Assembly: GCA_044359885.1 (NCBI GenBank)
Contig: JBIKLI010000179.1
Location: 1 to 8,738 of the forward strand
Reading direction: 5' to 3'
From: CAIOSQ01 sp044359885
GTDB lineage: Bacteria; Pseudomonadota; Alphaproteobacteria; CACIAM-22H2
Length of the DNA stretch: 8,738 nt
The notes under the pieces were generated by a model. It was given only the letters and a program-made list of their open reading frames with translations, had not been told where the DNA came from and did not search any database. This document shows, piece after piece, positions 6,560-8,738 of this stretch. A program made the position numbers and the translations under genes. How positions within the stretch are numbered: position 1 is the first letter of the stretch; the number at the start of each line of letters is the position of its first letter.

Positions 6560-7822
6560 ATGAAGAGATACCTTCTCGCAGCATCGATCGCGGCGCTCGC
6601 GGCGTTCGCGGTCCCGGGCGGCGCCTCGGCGCAGGGCGTCCAGTGCCCGGTCAAGGTCGGCGGCATCCTGCCCCTGACCGGCTCGATGGCCCCGATCACC
6701 AAGAAGATCGCCGAGGCGGCGCAACTGGCCGTCGAGCACATCAATGCCGGCGGCGGCGTCAAGGGATGTCCCGTGCAGTTCATCCTGCGCGACGACCAGG
6801 GTCAGCCGACGGTGGGCGTCGACGCCGCCAAGTATCTGGTCGAGGTCGAGCGGGTCCAGGCCTTCACCGGCACGATCTCCTCCGGCGTCACCGGTCCGAT
6901 CATCTCCGCCGTCACCGCGCCGTCGAAGGTCGTGCAGATCTCCTGCTGCTCGACGGCGAGCCCCTTCACCGCCGACGGTCGCAGCCAGGGCTATTTCTTC
7001 CGCACCCTGCCGACCTCGAAGACGCAGGCCTACGCCACCGCTTCCGAGATGGCGCGGCGCGGGCTGAAGCGCACGGCCATCATCTACGTCAACACCGATT
7101 TCGGCCTCGACATGCTGCGCTTCGTGAAGCAGGCCCTGCCGAAGCTGGGCGGCGACGTCGTCGTCGAGGTCGCCTACAACGACAACCAGCCCAACTACCG
7201 CGCCGAGGTCACGCGCGCCCTGGCCGCGCGGCCGGAATCGCTGCTGTTCATCGGGTTCCCGAAGGACGGTGTCACGGTGGTGCGCGAGTGGCTGTCGCTC
7301 GGCGGCTCGCAGAAGATCGCCCTGAACAACTCGAACCGCGTGAAGGATTTCGTCGACGGTGTCGGCGCGCGCTTCCTGAACGAGTCCTTCGGCATGGACA
7401 ACGCCCAGGTCGCGAGCCCCGCGGTCGAGGCCTTCGACCGCGCCTTCGAGGCCAAGTACAAATACGACAGCAAGGGTCCGGGCGTGCACACGCAATACGA
7501 CGCGATGATGGCGATCGGGCTGGCGATGAACATCGCGCCGGAACTGACGGGCACGGCGATCCGCGATTCGGTGCGGCGCATCCATGATCCCGCGGGGACC
7601 GTGTTCGGCACCGGTCCCGACGAGTTCCGCCGCGCCCTGGAGCTGATCCGCGCCGGCCGGCCGGTCAAGTACAGCGGCGCCACCGGCCCGCTGGAATTCG
7701 ACGCCGCCGGCGACGTGACCGGCCCGGCCCTGGTGTGGAAGATCGAGAACGGCGAGATCAAGACCGATCGCATCATCTCGATCGAGGAGATGCAGAAGCT
7801 GTTCAAGCAGGTCGACGGCTGA
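6560..7822 (+). CDS. Periplasmic substrate-binding protein of the Liv/HAAT ABC importer
   Basis: 420 residues from the ATG at 6560, with AGGGAG 7 bases upstream. An in-frame ATG at 6500 would put 20 polar residues before the signal peptide and is rejected. A Sec signal peptide is clear: MKRYLLAAS, a hydrophobic core, then cleavage after ASA (about residue 24). The mature part is a Peripla_BP_6 type I binding fold: VKVGGILPLTGSMA (31-44), AAQLAVEHINAGGGVKG (53-69), and the ligand-facing FTGTISSGVTGPI (102-114). Cysteines occur at C29, C70, C129 and C130; the last two sit in ISCCSTASP (127-135), where this family often has small polar ligand-binding residues. It would capture the ligand in the periplasm and deliver it to LivHM. 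The ligand is not deducible; the family binds amino acids, urea, amides and aromatic acids. Confidence 0.93.
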   Translation: MKRYLLAASIAALAAFAVPGGASAQGVQCPVKVGGILPLTGSMAPITKKIAEAAQLAVEHINAGGGVKGCPVQFILRDDQGQPTVGVDAAKYLVEVERVQAFTGTISSGVTGPIISAVTAPSKVVQISCCSTASPFTADGRSQGYFFRTLPTSKTQAYATASEMARRGLKRTAIIYVNTDFGLDMLRFVKQALPKLGGDVVVEVAYNDNQPNYRAEVTRALAARPESLLFIGFPKDGVTVVREWLSLGGSQKIALNNSNRVKDFVDGVGARFLNESFGMDNAQVASPAVEAFDRAFEAKYKYDSKGPGVHTQYDAMMAIGLAMNIAPELTGTAIRDSVRRIHDPAGTVFGTGPDEFRRALELIRAGRPVKYSGATGPLEFDAAGDVTGPALVWKIENGEIKTDRIISIEEMQKLFKQVDG

Positions 7823-7832
7823 GGCCAGGCGT

Positions 7833-7875
7833 GCCGGCGCGAGGGCGGCGGGGGGCCGCCCGCCGTCGCGCCGGC
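7833..7875. terminator. Long GC hairpin between convergent genes, candidate bidirectional terminator
   Basis: GCCGGCGCGA (7833-7842) pairs perfectly with TCGCGCCGGC (7866-7875). Inside it GGGCGGC (7843-7849) pairs with GCCGCCC (7855-7861) around a G5 loop, leaving four unpaired bases on one side. It fills most of the 59 bases between the two stop codons at 7822 and 7882, so it would form at the 3' end of both converging transcripts. No U-run follows in either direction. It may therefore act as a U-less terminator or a 3'-end stabiliser, or work with Rho. Confidence 0.6.
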
Positions 7876-7881
7876 TCGCGG

Positions 7882-8738
7882 CTAACCGAGACCCATCTGC
7901 GCACAGACCGCTTCGTGGAGCGGCTGGCCCCGTGCCGCCAGCCCATCGGCCAGGATGTCGATATGGTTGGCCATCGCCACGACATGCATGTCGGCGGCGT
8001 TGCCCGCCGCCCGCCAGCGCGCGGCGTAATCCAGGGACTGGTCGACGAATTCCTGCGTCTCGGCGCCCCCGACCGCGACGATCAGCGGCGGCGCGCCGGA
8101 CGGCACGCGGTTGACGGGGCTGAACTGCGCGCATTCCTCGGCGGTGAAGCCCAGCTGGTCCTGCTGGAAGGACAGGCGTACCGGTGCGAGATCGAAGACG
8201 CCGGAGATCGAAAGGATCCCGCGGACCGCGCCTGCGGCGATCCCGGCATCGCGCTGCCAGTCCGTCTCGGCGGCCAGCACCGCGAGCTGGCCGCCCGCCG
8301 AGTGCCCGCCGACATGCAGGCGCCGCGGATCGCCGCCATGGGCGGCGGCGTTGCGCGACAGCCAGCCAAGCGCCATGCGGACATGGGCGACGATGTCGGC
8401 CATGCGCACCTGCGGGATCAGCGGATAGTCGAGTACCGCGACCAGCGCGCCGCGCGGCGCGAAGGCGCCGCCGACGAAGGCGAAGGTCGCGGCGTCGAGC
8501 GAGCGCCAGAACCCGCCATGGATGAAGACCAGCACGGGCGCCGGCCGCGCCTCGGCGGGCGGCAGGAACAGGTCCAGCGTCGCCTCCGGCCGCTCGTCGT
8601 ACCGCAGCCCGGCCACATGCGGGCAGGCGACGCGCGCGCGCGCCGACAGTTCCAGCCGCCGCGCCATGACCGCCGGCAGGTCGCGGATCCGGTCGAGGCT
8701 GAACTGGGCGTCGAGGCTCGCCTTGTCTGGATAATGTC
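7882..8738 (-). CDS. Kynurenine-formamidase-like alpha/beta hydrolase, partial (5' end off the right edge)
   Basis: The reading frame is open from the window edge to the TAG at 7884-7882, giving 284 visible residues. The Met at 8667 is probably internal: the 23 codons before it read HYPDKASLDAQFSLDRIRDL..., a typical N-terminus of this family, so only a few residues should be missing. Counting from that Met, the oxyanion motif HGGFW is at 50-54, the nucleophile elbow is GHSAGG with S123, the probable acid is E203 in GGAETQEF and the histidine is H235 in MANHIDIL. HGGxW with GHSAGG is characteristic of kynurenine formamidase (AFMID-type) and related esterases/amidases. N-formylkynurenine hydrolysis is one possibility, but no other kynurenine-pathway gene is visible, so another amide or ester is equally plausible. 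It is cytoplasmic, with no signal peptide in the visible part. It converges on the binding-protein gene. Confidence 0.9.
   Translation of the reverse strand, partial: HYPDKASLDAQFSLDRIRDLPAVMARRLELSARARVACPHVAGLRYDERPEATLDLFLPPAEARPAPVLVFIHGGFWRSLDAATFAFVGGAFAPRGALVAVLDYPLIPQVRMADIVAHVRMALGWLSRNAAAHGGDPRRLHVGGHSAGGQLAVLAAETDWQRDAGIAAGAVRGILSISGVFDLAPVRLSFQQDQLGFTAEECAQFSPVNRVPSGAPPLIVAVGGAETQEFVDQSLDYAARWRAAGNAADMHVVAMANHIDILADGLAARGQPLHEAVCAQMGLG

Noticed and set aside
5471..8134. An 887-codon open frame on the minus strand
   Set aside because: It lies antisense to LivH, LivM, the binding protein and the hydrolase 3' end. Its translation is dominated by Arg, Asp, Gly and His with no recognisable motif, as expected of a shadow frame in GC-rich coding DNA.

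Overview
This very GC-rich window, with dense gene packing, GTG as well as ATG starts and ATGA/GTGA/TGATG gene junctions, looks like a free-living alphaproteobacterium. That placement is an impression from composition and protein style; no marker gene is present. The window holds a small catabolic/transport locus built on a divergent promoter, plus a convergent hydrolase gene that leaves the window on the right.

Layout. Minus strand, read right to left from about 3021 to 1: a Rid/YjgF-type small protein, a gamma-glutamyltransferase-like Ntn hydrolase, and an isopenicillin N synthase-type Fe(II)/2-oxoglutarate oxygenase cut by the left edge. Plus strand, 3149 to 7822: a complete branched-chain-amino-acid-type (HAAT) ABC importer in the order LivG, LivF, LivH, LivM and a periplasmic binding protein. 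The first four cistrons overlap by 1-4 bases; the binding protein follows after 63 bases with its own strong ribosome binding site. Minus strand, 8738 to 7882: a kynurenine-formamidase-like alpha/beta hydrolase whose start lies beyond the right edge. It converges on the transporter, with a large GC hairpin between the two stop codons.

The 127-base divergent gap (3022-3148) contains a 29-base interrupted palindrome centred on AGTCAAA-CCG-TTTGACT. Each half holds a TTGACT -35-like hexamer pointing outward, so one regulator could control importer and enzymes together. A second palindrome (2553-2631, arms 24 bases with one mismatch) sits at the junction of the Rid gene and the GGT-like gene. It encodes the last 15 residues and stop codon of the Rid protein, and its other arm contains the Shine-Dalgarno sequence of the GGT-like gene. 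It resembles an inserted mobile palindromic repeat and may couple translation of the two genes.

How the parts may work together (inference): the importer brings in an amino-acid-like or amide-containing compound, the GGT-like and kynurenine-formamidase-like enzymes cleave amide bonds, the Rid protein handles reactive enamine/imine products and the oxygenase hydroxylates or otherwise oxidises the substrate. The GGT-like protein keeps the self-processing threonine but lacks the residues that hold the gamma-glutamyl group in E. coli GGT, so its substrate is probably not glutathione. No RNA genes, CRISPR arrays, insertion sequences or transposases were seen.
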